Assembly (NCBI GenBank): GCA_039810485.1
Contig: JBDHXA010000003.1
Coordinates: 1-64,000 of the forward strand
Length of the DNA: 64,000 nucleotides
Direction of reading: 5' to 3'
DNA from: JADZAA01 sp039810485
GTDB taxonomy: Bacteria; Bacteroidota; Ignavibacteria; Kapaibacteriales; UBA961
Position 1 is the first letter of the stretch. Every line of letters starts with the position of its first letter. Shown one piece after another: positions 43,252 through 52,674 of the stretch. The position numbers and the translations under genes are program-made. Below the pieces are notes generated by a model. That model was given only the letters and a program-made list of their open reading frames with translations, was not told the DNA's origin and searched no databases.

Positions 43252-44220
43252 CTATTCTCCTAATGTCGCTGAATTGCCGCTATTGATTGCCAATCGTGAC
43301 AGATCGTTTTTTGCGAGACGTTTTACGCCAATAAGACGTTTATTGTAATATGTGCTTTCAAGTGATGAAATAGTTACGCCATAACGCGAGCTTGAATGCG
43401 CAAAAAGATTATCGCCAAGATAAATCCCAACGTGCGAAACATATACATTGCGCCGAGTATGGAAAAACACTATGTCGCCAAACTGCATATTTTCACGATG
43501 GCGCACAGATATGCCGAGCGTAGATTGTTCGGCAGCTGTTCGCGGAAGCATGATATTGCCTGCCGAAGCAAACACAGAGCGGGTAAAGCTTGAGCAATCA
43601 ATGCCGCTGCGTCCAGTCCCGCCAAAATAATATCGTGTTCCAACCCAGTCCATCACTGCGTCAATAATTTTCTTTTTGTCAATTCCGCAAGCAATGATTT
43701 CATTATCTTCGGCAGCACTGCCACCGTCCATAAATGCAAGCCAAAGCGAGCGAAAAGATTCAATATCAACCGTTACATCATCTTCTTTTTCCAGCTCTTC
43801 GATATCTTCCCCTTCATCAGGAAGTTCGCCGTTTGATTTTGCGATATATCCACTTTTCAATATAGGTAAAGCCCCGGCGGAAGATTCGCTTACAGATTCT
43901 TCTGCCCGAGATTCAGATTGTTCGACATCATCGTTTGCAATTCCGGCAAGACGTGATAATTCATCATTATTGCTGATGTGTTCGAGAGCCATCATTCTTC
44001 CTTGCACTGGATTGCAGGGCGTAACGTGCGCGTAGCGACCTTTGCGCCCTTTCTTGCGCGAAGAAAGTTTTTTTGAAGACGTCTTTTTTACGTGCTTTGC
44101 AGATGCTACATTATGTGTTTTTTTGTGGGCAGCTTCCGCATTTGTCGAAGGCAAAGCTATAGCAATCGCAAGGAGAACCAAGCCAAGCCAGAAAGGTATG
44201 AGGGGTATGGATTTATTCAT
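43252..44220 (-). CDS. NlpC/P60 family cell-wall hydrolase
   Basis: Secreted endopeptidase that cuts peptidoglycan stem peptides. The 322-residue form starting at 44220 has a signal peptide (about 1-28, PFWLGLVLLAIAIALPSTNAEA) followed by a low-complexity basic stretch, acidic linker, and the NlpC/P60 domain at the C-terminus. The domain starts YYFGGTGRSGIDCSSFTRSVF (catalytic Cys in DCSSF), then FGDIVFFHTRRNVYVSHVGIYLG (catalytic His in SHVGIY). A minus-strand TACTTTTG box (44240-44247) falls 19 bases upstream and excludes the longer start at 44265. Probably a lytic enzyme of cell separation or turnover. Confidence 0.9.
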   Translation of the reverse strand: MNKSIPLIPFWLGLVLLAIAIALPSTNAEAAHKKTHNVASAKHVKKTSSKKLSSRKKGRKGRYAHVTPCNPVQGRMMALEHISNNDELSRLAGIANDDVEQSESRAEESVSESSAGALPILKSGYIAKSNGELPDEGEDIEELEKEDDVTVDIESFRSLWLAFMDGGSAAEDNEIIACGIDKKKIIDAVMDWVGTRYYFGGTGRSGIDCSSFTRSVFASAGNIMLPRTAAEQSTLGISVRHRENMQFGDIVFFHTRRNVYVSHVGIYLGDNLFAHSSSRYGVTISSLESTYYNKRLIGVKRLAKNDLSRLAINSGNSATLGE

Positions 44221-44239
44221 AATCGCCTCTTTAGTTGAA

Positions 44240-44247
44240 CAAAAGTA
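44240..44247 (-). promoter_or_regulatory. -7 promoter box TACTTTTG, minus strand
   Basis: Minus-strand TACTTTTG located 19 bases upstream of the preferred start of the NlpC/P60 gene. Confidence 0.35.
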
Positions 44248-44365
44248 CCTTGCTGGTGAACGCATTTTTGATATGCGCTCAGTTGTTGGGTTTCACGTAT
44301 TTTTCCGGGCGGCGTTTGAACATATTAAATTCAGCCGAAAGCGGAAAGTTCTAAAATTAGCCGTA

Positions 44366-46054
44366 TTACCGTTTTATTTTGACGGTTTCGAGAATAAGTT
44401 TTCCGGCACTTTCCGGGCAGAGACCAATAACGGAAGGCCGTGCTAATCTGAGATTAATATCGTGATATAAAAATATCCACGGCGCATTGTCTAAGACAAT
44501 ACGCTCCATTCGATTGTACATGGCGTACCGTTCGGCAGGAGTTAATTTTGGCGAGAGCGCAAGCTCATAGAGAGAGTCGAACCTTGCATCATGGAAATGC
44601 GTCGTATTCGGCCCTGCGGGGGAGGCATTTTTAGAATAAAACAATGCCAAAAAATTTTCAGGATCTGGGTAATCTGCAATCCAACTCGTGCGCCACAACG
44701 GCAGTTCCCCATTGCGTATCATTGACAGATGACGCGGAAAATCTACTTGTTGGATTTGCACGTCCAAGCCGATTTCTTTCCACTGCTGCTGCACTGCTTC
44801 GGCAACCGAAGCTGTGCGTTCATTAGCTCCAATTTGGAGTGTTATCGGCGGAAGTTGCCTGCCATTGCCAAAGCCGGCTTGTAACAATAATTCTCGCGAT
44901 TTTTCAACATCATAATAATAACCTTCAACTTTCGGTGAGAATCCAGGCATTGAAGGCGGTAGAACGCCATGCTTGGCGGGCACAGCCCGCCCTTGCAATA
45001 CATATTTTACGATTTTATCGCGGTCAATAGCATAATTTAATGCTTGCCGAAGCAAAACAGAAGTTGAATACGGCTGGTTTTGTGCTACAGGCAAAGCATC
45101 ATCTAATTGGAATCCATAGTACTCCACAGATTGAGCAAGTTTGCGTATCAAGTGATAATCCGCAAACTTAGTTGAAAGAGTGCCGTCTGAGTTCAATACT
45201 TGACTCGTAACGGAATTGTCAATAGCAGCGATAAAATCTAATCGCCCTTGCTCAAATTCATAAAATTCAGTTTTGGGCGAACGAATGAACGTTATCAAGA
45301 TACCATCTAAATATGGCAATTGATTGTCTTCATTATCTTTTCGAAAATACCGCTCGTTTCGCGTGAGAGCGAGCTCGCGGTCCTGCTCCCATGACAAGAA
45401 GCGGAACGCGCCGGTGCCAACCGGATGATGAGCAAATTGCTCTTTGTAATATTCGACTGCCTCATGCGGAACAATCCAGCAAAAAGGCGTTGTTAGAAGC
45501 GAAATAAATGGAGCATACGGCTTAGCTAATCGAATAATAAGCGTGGTATCATTAAGAACAACAATACCATTTATTCCGTTGGTTTTATCGTTTTTTGCAG
45601 TTTCGCGATGAAACTCGTCTGCTCCCTCGACGGTGCCGTGAAAAATCCACAATCCCGCCGATTTTATTTTTGCATTGCAAATTCGTTCAAATGAATATTT
45701 GATGTCAGCGGCAGTTAGCCGCCGTGTTTTTGCCGATCCAAAACAAGCGTCAGAATGAAAAAAAACATCATTTCGCAAATTAAATGTCCATACTGTTGCA
45801 GATGTGTCTAAAGACCACGATCGCGCAATGCATGGCACAATATTTTCCGAAGTGTCAGTTTCCACCAAACCGTTAAAAATTTGCCCGCCCGCCCATATTG
45901 CTGCTTGATAGTTTGTAAAAGCAGGGTCGAGCGTTCCAATACCGGCCGGCTCATTGTAATGAAATATACTGCTGTCGGACTTTGAATTTCTATCGCAGCC
46001 AAACAGCGCCAATAATAAGAGAATGCTTAATCGAGTTGTCAAAGTACAAGTCAT
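44366..46054 (-). CDS. Peptide/nickel-type ABC transporter solute-binding lipoprotein
   Basis: Family 5 extracellular solute-binding protein (SBP_bac_5, DppA/OppA/NikA-like), 562 residues. A signal peptide ends in a lipobox (LALFGC) about 20 residues after the ATG at 46054. Domain markers: ARSWSLDTSATVWTFNLRNDVFFHSD (about 73-98), the family motif TAADIKYSFERICN, LDGILITFIRSPKTEFYEF, and RQALNYAIDRDKIVKYVL. Cognate dpp/opp permease and ATPase genes are not next to it, so it may share another transporter's permease. Oligopeptide binding is the likely function. Confidence 0.9.
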   Translation of the reverse strand: MTCTLTTRLSILLLLALFGCDRNSKSDSSIFHYNEPAGIGTLDPAFTNYQAAIWAGGQIFNGLVETDTSENIVPCIARSWSLDTSATVWTFNLRNDVFFHSDACFGSAKTRRLTAADIKYSFERICNAKIKSAGLWIFHGTVEGADEFHRETAKNDKTNGINGIVVLNDTTLIIRLAKPYAPFISLLTTPFCWIVPHEAVEYYKEQFAHHPVGTGAFRFLSWEQDRELALTRNERYFRKDNEDNQLPYLDGILITFIRSPKTEFYEFEQGRLDFIAAIDNSVTSQVLNSDGTLSTKFADYHLIRKLAQSVEYYGFQLDDALPVAQNQPYSTSVLLRQALNYAIDRDKIVKYVLQGRAVPAKHGVLPPSMPGFSPKVEGYYYDVEKSRELLLQAGFGNGRQLPPITLQIGANERTASVAEAVQQQWKEIGLDVQIQQVDFPRHLSMIRNGELPLWRTSWIADYPDPENFLALFYSKNASPAGPNTTHFHDARFDSLYELALSPKLTPAERYAMYNRMERIVLDNAPWIFLYHDINLRLARPSVIGLCPESAGKLILETVKIKR

Positions 46055-46252
46055 GCAACTACTTTTTGTTGCAAACCAATAATTATTTAATGATGCAATC
46101 ACCAAATACAGATTTTTAATTGTTCAAATATATTATGCTGTTTCTTTATGTTTCTGGCGATTGCTCTATTTTTTAGCTAATTAAGAAAAGCGATTTTAAT
46201 TCTTATTGCTTAAAGTTTGGACGCCATAATGCATTATATGGCTCAACATTAC

Positions 46253-46972
46253 TCAACCTTGAATTTCGATTTCCAATTCTAATGCTTTTGGAAATAGAAT
46301 GTTGTTTTCCAAATGTATATGCTTATGCAAATCTTCTTCAAAATCTTTCAGCATTTGGAATGCAATGCGATATGTAGTGCATCCGTCTGCCGGAGCAGCG
46401 TAACTGTCCGAAAGTCCTGCAATTTTTACCATGCGTTCGCCTTCTATATCATGCTCTTGCATCATAGTTTGAATAGGAGCTTGGATAGATCCGAACGCAA
46501 TATTTTTATCGTCGTTTTGATTCGCTTCAGCAAGTTTTTTTACAGCTGGAAACAGAACAAGCTCTTCTTTTTTCATGTGCATTGCAAGCTCTCTTGCAAC
46601 ATAATTGAACTCGCTCTCAATATCGAACAGCTCTGGATGACGACTGCCATGCACGCGGCACAATTTCTCTAAGAATTGTAGTAAAATAGGCGTTTGCTCA
46701 GTTACATACCGATGATGCTTTTGCTCAATATAATCGGCCAATTTGTCTAATGGCCAAGAATTGAAATCATCGCCCGAAGAACCGTCAGCAGCCAATATTT
46801 CAGAAATTGCCGTCAGTACTTCGTCTTTATCAACTTCTTTTCTCTTGCATGCATCCTCAATTGACAATCCGCCTTTGCAGCAAAAGTCAATACCGTATTT
46901 CTGAAATACTGATGCTGTTCTATAGTCTCGAGCAACAGTAACGCCCACTTTAGTTGTTTGTAATACTTCCAT
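46253..46972 (-). CDS. ric: Iron-sulfur cluster repair di-iron protein RIC (YtfE/ScdA)
   Basis: Repairs Fe-S clusters damaged by nitric oxide or peroxide. The N-terminal ScdA_N domain has GVTVARDYRTASVFQKYGIDFCCKGG (with Cys31-Cys32). The hemerythrin-like domain (about 75-235) shows His/Glu iron-ligand spacing: QKHHRYVTEQTPILL, HGSRHPELFDIESEF, MHMKKEELVLFP, MQEHDIEGERMV and HIHLENNILFPKAL. The length of 239 residues is standard. Regulation by an NO sensor is expected; no clear NsrR or FNR site is seen in the 378 bases upstream. Confidence 0.93.
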   Translation of the reverse strand: MEVLQTTKVGVTVARDYRTASVFQKYGIDFCCKGGLSIEDACKRKEVDKDEVLTAISEILAADGSSGDDFNSWPLDKLADYIEQKHHRYVTEQTPILLQFLEKLCRVHGSRHPELFDIESEFNYVARELAMHMKKEELVLFPAVKKLAEANQNDDKNIAFGSIQAPIQTMMQEHDIEGERMVKIAGLSDSYAAPADGCTTYRIAFQMLKDFEEDLHKHIHLENNILFPKALELEIEIQG

Positions 46973-47206
46973 TGTTTATATGTTTATTACAATTTTTAAC
47001 TATTTATGTTTTTGACTAAATTTAGCATTAGCGACCAATTTTTCACTCGTTAAAATCACTAACTTATCAATATAAAAGACCTTGACAGCAATGCGTTGCA
47101 TTTGCATTGCCATACTGATATTAACTAAGAAAATTGGTGCTGCTACTTATCATATCAAGGCAAAAGTATGCAAAATATTTCACACTGCCAACCTTTTTTT
47201 CCTATT

Positions 47207-47262
47207 TCAGCGATAAAAAATTAGATTGACTGTGTATTAGCAAAATCTTAATTTTTCGCTGA
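47207..47262. other. Long imperfect hairpin upstream of miaB
   Basis: The left arm 47207-47227 (from TCAGCGATAAAAAATT on) pairs with the right arm 47244-47262 (AATCTTAATTTTTCGCTGA): about 19 pairs with a 2-base bulge and one mismatch, loop about 16 bases. It lies upstream of the predicted miaB promoter and is not followed by a T-run on either strand, so it is not a simple terminator. It might be the 5' part of a ric-side transcript, a structured RNA or a protein-binding site. Confidence 0.6.
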
Positions 47263-47313
47263 TATCATCTAAATTGCAGATTCTTTATATTCTCCCAACC
47301 ATTCTATTTTCCG

Positions 47314-47321
47314 TATTTTTG
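47314..47321 (+). promoter_or_regulatory. -7 promoter box TATTTTTG(C) before miaB
   Basis: GTATTTTTGCATGA (47313-47326) occurs identically at 55061-55074. In both places it lies 29 bases before a start codon, which supports it as a promoter element. Confidence 0.5.
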
Positions 47322-47350
47322 CATGAAAATGCACATCACTTTTATATCTG

Positions 47351-48775
47351 ATGCCAATAATGCTTAAAGAATTGTCTGTTCTCGATATACATGCTCTTTC
47401 ACGGCCGTTCGCGCCGCAAACCTTAAATAATAACAACCAATCAGACGCATCACAATCGCACTATCGCAAACTCTATGTGGAGACGTACGGCTGCCAAATG
47501 AATCTCAATGATTCTGAAATAGTAATGAGCATAATGAAACAATGCGGCTATGCAGTTGCAAACAAACCCGACGATGCCGATGTTATCTTTTTAAATACTT
47601 GCGCAGTGCGCGATAATGCAGAGCGAAAAATTCATGAACGGCTAAACCATCTAAAATTCTTCAAAAGACGCAATAGAGATTTAGTAATCGGCATTTTGGG
47701 CTGTATGGCCGAACGGCTTCGTGGTGAACTTTTGGAAAAAGATTTGGTTGATATGGTTATCGGACCTGACGAATACCGCAGCGTGCCCGAGATAGTGAAA
47801 CACGCGCTGGAAGGCGAAAAAGGCATTGCTGTAAAGCTCAGTCGAGTAGAAACTTACGACGATATTTTGCCACTACGAACCGAGGGGATTTCGGCATGGG
47901 TTTCGATTATGCGCGGTTGCGATAAATTTTGCACATTCTGCGTTGTTCCCTTCACACGAGGGCGCGAGCGCTCGCGAGGTCTGCAATCCGTAATCAATGA
48001 ATTGGTTCATCTTCGCGACAGCGGCTTCCGAGAGGCAACTCTTTTAGGACAAAATGTAAATAGCTATCGCGACGAGCAAAGCGGAGCCGATTTTTCCGAT
48101 TTGCTGGCAAAAGCGGCAATTGATGTTCCAGACATGCGAATTCGCTATTCTACTTCTCATCCATACGACATGAGCGATAAACTCATAGAAACAATGGCGT
48201 CTCACGACAATATTTGCAAGTATGTACATCTGCCGGTGCAATCAGGAAGCAATAGAATTTTAGAACTGATGAATAGGCATTATACAGTTGAGCATTATAT
48301 CGAGCGAATGAATGCAATAAAAAATGCAATGCCCGACTGCGCTTTGTCGACTGACATTATTGTCGGTTTTCCAACAGAAACGGAAGAAGATCAGCAGCTT
48401 ACTCTTGACCTTATGCGCGAGGTTCGCTATGACGGTGCTTATATGTTCAATTATTCGCCGCGAGAAAATACAAAGGCATGGAAAATGGGCGATGATGTGC
48501 CGCAAGAGGTTAAATCTCGTCGTTTGACTGAAATTATTGACTTGCAAAATGCAGTTTCTTTAGAAAAGAACAACGCTGAAATTGGAAAAATACTTACAAT
48601 TTTGGTGGAAGGCGCGAGCAAGCGCAATAATGCCGAATGGCAAGGCCGCACCGACTCAAATAAAGTTGTTATTTTCCCTTATTCGCTACAGCATGGCTAT
48701 GTGGTGGGAGATTATGCACAAGTGCAAATAAATCGCGCCACAAGCGGAACACTATTCGGAAATATTGTCGCTTAA
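47351..48775 (+). CDS. miaB: tRNA-2-methylthio-N6-dimethylallyladenosine synthase
   Basis: Radical-SAM methylthiotransferase acting on A37 of tRNAs reading UNN codons. 474 residues: an N-terminal UPF0004 domain with cluster ligands Cys48 (ETYGCQMN), Cys84 (LNTCAVRDNA) and Cys118 (GCMAERL). The radical-SAM motif is CDKFCTFC (Cys190, 194, 197), with VGFPTETEEDQQLT later and a C-terminal TRAM domain (about 405-470). The first 38 residues (to SQSHYRK) are not conserved, so the start may be a little later. It heads a long plus-strand run. Confidence 0.95.
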   Translation: MPIMLKELSVLDIHALSRPFAPQTLNNNNQSDASQSHYRKLYVETYGCQMNLNDSEIVMSIMKQCGYAVANKPDDADVIFLNTCAVRDNAERKIHERLNHLKFFKRRNRDLVIGILGCMAERLRGELLEKDLVDMVIGPDEYRSVPEIVKHALEGEKGIAVKLSRVETYDDILPLRTEGISAWVSIMRGCDKFCTFCVVPFTRGRERSRGLQSVINELVHLRDSGFREATLLGQNVNSYRDEQSGADFSDLLAKAAIDVPDMRIRYSTSHPYDMSDKLIETMASHDNICKYVHLPVQSGSNRILELMNRHYTVEHYIERMNAIKNAMPDCALSTDIIVGFPTETEEDQQLTLDLMREVRYDGAYMFNYSPRENTKAWKMGDDVPQEVKSRRLTEIIDLQNAVSLEKNNAEIGKILTILVEGASKRNNAEWQGRTDSNKVVIFPYSLQHGYVVGDYAQVQINRATSGTLFGNIVA

Positions 48776-48798
48776 CGCACATTTAATAAGGAATTTTC

Positions 48799-49458
48799 AT
48801 GTCGCAGCAAATCACGCCAATATCAGAAGAAACAGAAAAATACCTAATTGAAAATTTTTCATCGGAGGATAATTTTCTTCAACAAATTCTATTAGAATCT
48901 GCCGCGGCTGGAATGCCTCAAATTTCGATTGGCGGAATACAGGGAGCGTTCCTTCAGTTTTTGCTCAAGGCAATAGATGCCCAACATGTACTTGAAATCG
49001 GATCGCTTGCGGGCTATTCGGCCATAACTATGGCTCGCGCTTTGCCGCCGCATGGCAAAGTGGTGTGCATGGAATACAATCCTGATTTTGCACATTTCAT
49101 TGCAAAAAAAGCCGATGAAGCAGGTATAAGTTCCAAAATTGAGGTTTATGCAGGCGATGCAAAACATATTCTGGCTGATTATAAACCTGAGTTCAGTTTC
49201 GATTTTGTATTCATTGACGCCGACAAACAAGGATATGAACAATATTTGCAATTAGTATATCCTATGGTGCGAAAGGGCGGCATTATAGCTGGCGACAATG
49301 CTTTGGCTTGGGGGCAAATTGGCGAGGAAAACCCTAAAGTGGAAGCTAATAATGTTCGCGCCTTGCAAGCTTTCAATCATGCTTTACGCACTCATCCCGG
49401 ACTTTCTTCATGCCTTGTGCCAATAGGCGACGGCATGGCAATGGGCGTAAAATTATAG
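48799..49458 (+). CDS. Class I SAM O-methyltransferase
   Basis: 219 residues of the cation-dependent O-methyltransferase family (COMT/CCoAOMT-like). Motif I is VLEIGSLAGYSAITMARAL (about 61-79), with the metal-binding DFVFIDADKQGYEQYL (Asp residues about 135-138) and then KGGIIAGDNALAWG (about 158-171). The start is a good ATG 23 bases after miaB. Substrate unknown; catechol-like or other hydroxylated aromatics are usual for this family. Confidence 0.88.
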   Translation: MSQQITPISEETEKYLIENFSSEDNFLQQILLESAAAGMPQISIGGIQGAFLQFLLKAIDAQHVLEIGSLAGYSAITMARALPPHGKVVCMEYNPDFAHFIAKKADEAGISSKIEVYAGDAKHILADYKPEFSFDFVFIDADKQGYEQYLQLVYPMVRKGGIIAGDNALAWGQIGEENPKVEANNVRALQAFNHALRTHPGLSSCLVPIGDGMAMGVKL

Positions 49459-49554
49459 CAAAATTTATAAATTGCTGTTTTTCTTCCGACAAATCATCTG
49501 ATCCTTACGCTTCCAATTGAAAAACTTGATGCCGGGAACAAGCGAATTTCTACG

Positions 49555-49562
49555 TAATTTTG
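49555..49562 (+). promoter_or_regulatory. -7 promoter box TAATTTTG(C)
   Basis: TAATTTTGC, 37 bases before the threonine dehydrogenase-like gene, within a 141-base gap. Confidence 0.4.
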
Positions 49563-49599
49563 CAGAGATTTTCTTGCATAATTTTTGAGTTAACCATCT

Positions 49600-50613
49600 A
49601 TGAGCGCACAATGCGTTTTGATTACCGGTTCCAATGGCGAAATTGGGCACACATTGTTAGAAATGCTTGCCGAAAAGGGCAATACGATAATTTCCATTGA
49701 CTTGCATACGCTCTCCCCTGCTCATTCATCTCTTTGTGAAGAAGAAATTACAGGCGATATTCTTGATGAAGACATTCTTCGCGCCGCAGAAAAATATGAT
49801 ATTGACGTTATTTTTCATCTTGCAGCTCTTTTATCTAAAAGCGCAGAGTTAAATCCCGAGCGCGGACATCGTGTAAACGTAGAAGGTATGATGCAATTTT
49901 TGCAATTGGCGCAGCGAATTGGCAAGCGGCGCGACAAACCGGTAAAAGTATTATTTCCCAGCACAATAGCAGTGTATGGCATTCCGACGCTGCACGAAAA
50001 GCAAAAAACAGGCAAATTACGAGAAACTGAATATCAATCGCCTATTACAATGTATGGAATTAACAAGCTTTATAACGAACATTTAGGACGATATTATTCA
50101 GATCATTATCGCCAAATGTCGCCAACGCGCGAATGGGGTTATGTTGACTTTCGAGGGCTTCGCTTTCCTGGTCTCATTTCTGCTTTTACCGTGCCAAGCG
50201 GCGGCACAAGCGATTTTGCTCCCGAAATGATTCACAAAGCAGCGCAAGGAGAGCCTTATTCATGCTTTGTACGACCAGATGCTCAGATTCCGTTTATGGC
50301 AATGCCCGATGGCGTGAAAGCTTTATTGGATTTTGCTGATGCGCCTTGTGAAGCATTAACTCAGCGAACATACAATATTGGCTCGTTTGCTCCGACAGCA
50401 GCCGAAATAGCCGACTTGGTTCGCAAAACTTTTCAGGGTGCAGAAATTGAATTTGCACCCGACGTTCAGCGGCAAAGTATTATTGATTCTTGGCCTGCCG
50501 ACGTAGATGATTCCGCCGCTCGAAATGATTGGAAATGGATGCCTGAATATGACTTGCAACGCACGTTTTTCGAATATCTTGTTCCGAATATCAACAAGAT
50601 GTATCATAAGTAG
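49600..50613 (+). CDS. SDR-type L-threonine 3-dehydrogenase-like epimerase
   Basis: NAD-dependent epimerase/dehydratase family, 337 residues. The N-terminal Rossmann motif is VLITGSNGEIGHTLLEML (GxxGxxG). Catalytic YxxxK is in PITMYGINKLYNEH (about 147-160). The segment DFRGLRFPGLISAFTVPSGG followed by PFMAMPDGVKALL is the pattern of the extended-SDR L-threonine dehydrogenases of Flavobacteria and Cytophaga. The predicted reaction is L-threonine to 2-amino-3-ketobutyrate. The partner 2-amino-3-ketobutyrate CoA ligase (Kbl) is not in the window. Twelve bases separate it from the next gene. Confidence 0.85.
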   Translation: MSAQCVLITGSNGEIGHTLLEMLAEKGNTIISIDLHTLSPAHSSLCEEEITGDILDEDILRAAEKYDIDVIFHLAALLSKSAELNPERGHRVNVEGMMQFLQLAQRIGKRRDKPVKVLFPSTIAVYGIPTLHEKQKTGKLRETEYQSPITMYGINKLYNEHLGRYYSDHYRQMSPTREWGYVDFRGLRFPGLISAFTVPSGGTSDFAPEMIHKAAQGEPYSCFVRPDAQIPFMAMPDGVKALLDFADAPCEALTQRTYNIGSFAPTAAEIADLVRKTFQGAEIEFAPDVQRQSIIDSWPADVDDSAARNDWKWMPEYDLQRTFFEYLVPNINKMYHK

Positions 50614-50625
50614 CCGCGAAGATTT

Positions 50626-52674
50626 ATGAATGAGCTTGCTTATGAGCTGTCTCCTTATTTGTTGCAGCACGCGCAAAATCCGGTGCATTGGAAACCGTGG
50701 AGCAGCGCAGCATTTGAATTAGCGGAAAAAGAGAATAAACCGGTCTTTCTCAGCATTGGCTACGCAACGTGTCATTGGTGTCATGTTATGGAGCGTGAAT
50801 CGTTTGAAGATGAAGCTGTTGCAGCGTTGCTCAATGCAAATTTTGTATGTATAAAAGTTGATCGTGAAGAGCGTCCAGACATAGATACCGCGTACATGGA
50901 AGCATGCATGGCAATGACCGGGCACGGCGGCTGGCCTCTTTCTTTGGTTCTCACTCCCAGACGATTGCCAATATTTTCTGGCACATATTTTCCAAAACAT
51001 AGCCGAATGGGCCAAATTGGCTTTTTAGACGTCATGCAGCGCATAGCTCATATTTGGGCTAATGAGCACGACAGATTGAATCTGTCAGGCGAGCATATTG
51101 CTAAAGCATTACAAGAGCGTACTAAAGAAATTCGCAGCGATTCCGAAGATGAGATTACACGCGAAATAGTCGAGAAAGCAGCTTCTGTTTTTGAAGCAAC
51201 GTATGACAATCAGTTTGGCGGATTTGGATCAAAGCCCAAATTTCCCACGCCGCACCACTATATTTTTTTGCTTCGTCTTTTTTCCTCAAATAATAACATT
51301 AATCTTCGTAACATGGCTTTAACTTCGCTGAGCACCATGAGGAGTGGAGGAATTTACGACCAAATTGGCTTTGGCTTTCATCGCTACAGCACTGATGAGC
51401 GCTGGTTTCTTCCTCATTTCGAAAAAATGCTCTACGATCAGGCGATGCTGGCAATTGCATATTGCGAAGCTTTTGCAGTTTCAGGCGAGCAGCTCTATGC
51501 GAATGTATGTAAAGAAATTTTCGAGTATGTCAGGCGTGATATGACTTCCGCCGAAGGCGCTTTTTATTCAGCCGAAGATGCCGACAGCGAAGGGAAGGAA
51601 GGCGCATTCTACCTTTGGACTTGGCATGATTTCGATATTTTGCCGCAGTCACTTGCGGAACGATCTCGAAGCCATTTTAATCTCTCCAACCAAGGAAATT
51701 ACTATGACGAAGCAACCGGCAAAAAAACAGGCGAAAATATTTTGTACGAACACCCGCATAGCTCGTCGCTGACACTAGACGAAGTTCGACAAGTACGAAC
51801 CATTCTTCTTGAAACAAGGAATAAACGCACTCGGCCGTTCTTAGACGATAAAATACTGACTGATTGGAACGGAATGATGATAGCCGCATTGTCTTATTGC
51901 GGCCGATTGTTAAAAAATAATGAATACATTGAGCGAGCAGCAAAAGCCGCAAAATTTTTGCTGTCAGTTATGCGAAACGATGATCATTTGTTTCACCGCT
52001 TTCGCAAAGGAAAAGCAGAAATACGTGGTTTCCTTGATGATTACGCTTTTTTCGCTTGGGGTGTGTTTGAGCTTTACCAAGCATCGGGCGAAGATTTTTG
52101 GCTGCTGCAATGCACAGATATTTGCAAAGATATGATCTCTCTTTTCCAAGATGGAGACGGAAGTTTTCGGTTGGCTGCATTAGGCAATAATGAAACTCCA
52201 TTCGAATGGAATTCTTCAATCTTTGACAGTTCAATTCCATCTGGCGCATCAATGGCAGCTTACGTTCTATCTCGGCTTGGTTTCTTGTGCGACAATGCTC
52301 AATTTACCGATGCTGCATTTCGCGCTTTGCAAGCATATTCAGGTCAAATGCGCGAATATCCGGCAGGTTTTGCTTGGATGATGAATACAGTAAATTTTTT
52401 AATAGGTAAAAGACAAAAAATCATACTTTCCAATGCTGGCAATACAGAATTATACTATGATTTTTGCTCGTTTGCTCAATCTCAATATTTGCCAAATACT
52501 GTTGTATTCTATGATAAAAATGGCGAAGCTCTTACGTTGCCTGCACCTGAATTAGAGAAGATGAATTGCAATGCTACCGCCGCCGCTTATGTCTGCGACG
52601 AATTACAATGTCATGCTGCCGTTTATTCCGTTGCAGGGTTGCGCACAACACTTCAGGAGTCACTACAAAATTGA
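50626..52674 (+). CDS. Thioredoxin-domain protein YyaL (DUF255)
   Basis: 682 residues of the YyaL/SSP411 family. The N-terminal thioredoxin-like domain (about 1-160) starts SPYLLQHAQNPVHWKPW and carries the CHWCHVM site (Cys49, Cys52), then VDREERPDIDTAYM and GGWPLSLVLTP. The C-terminal part is a six-hairpin glycosidase-like helical barrel (about 190-660) with GGFGSKPKFPTPHH, YDQIGFGFHRYSTDERWFLPHFEKMLYDQA and DDYAFFAWGVFELYQAS. Function unproven; the human homologue is SPATA20. The stop codon overlaps the TTG start of the next gene. Confidence 0.93.
   Translation: MNELAYELSPYLLQHAQNPVHWKPWSSAAFELAEKENKPVFLSIGYATCHWCHVMERESFEDEAVAALLNANFVCIKVDREERPDIDTAYMEACMAMTGHGGWPLSLVLTPRRLPIFSGTYFPKHSRMGQIGFLDVMQRIAHIWANEHDRLNLSGEHIAKALQERTKEIRSDSEDEITREIVEKAASVFEATYDNQFGGFGSKPKFPTPHHYIFLLRLFSSNNNINLRNMALTSLSTMRSGGIYDQIGFGFHRYSTDERWFLPHFEKMLYDQAMLAIAYCEAFAVSGEQLYANVCKEIFEYVRRDMTSAEGAFYSAEDADSEGKEGAFYLWTWHDFDILPQSLAERSRSHFNLSNQGNYYDEATGKKTGENILYEHPHSSSLTLDEVRQVRTILLETRNKRTRPFLDDKILTDWNGMMIAALSYCGRLLKNNEYIERAAKAAKFLLSVMRNDDHLFHRFRKGKAEIRGFLDDYAFFAWGVFELYQASGEDFWLLQCTDICKDMISLFQDGDGSFRLAALGNNETPFEWNSSIFDSSIPSGASMAAYVLSRLGFLCDNAQFTDAAFRALQAYSGQMREYPAGFAWMMNTVNFLIGKRQKIILSNAGNTELYYDFCSFAQSQYLPNTVVFYDKNGEALTLPAPELEKMNCNATAAAYVCDELQCHAAVYSVAGLRTTLQESLQN

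Larger units (their letters stand above)
46973..47350. other. 378-base divergent region between ric and miaB
   Basis: No gene is supported. Visible features: an inverted repeat GCAATGC (47088-47094) / GCATTGC (47104-47110), a long imperfect hairpin (47207-47262), and a -7 box TATTTTTGC (47314-47322) ahead of miaB. Confidence 0.6.

Noticed and set aside
47088..47110. GCAATGC/GCATTGC repeat upstream of ric as a specific regulator site
   Set aside because: The arms are only 7 bases and the sequence is a low-complexity alternation of TGC and CAT; no known NsrR, NorR or FNR consensus matches.
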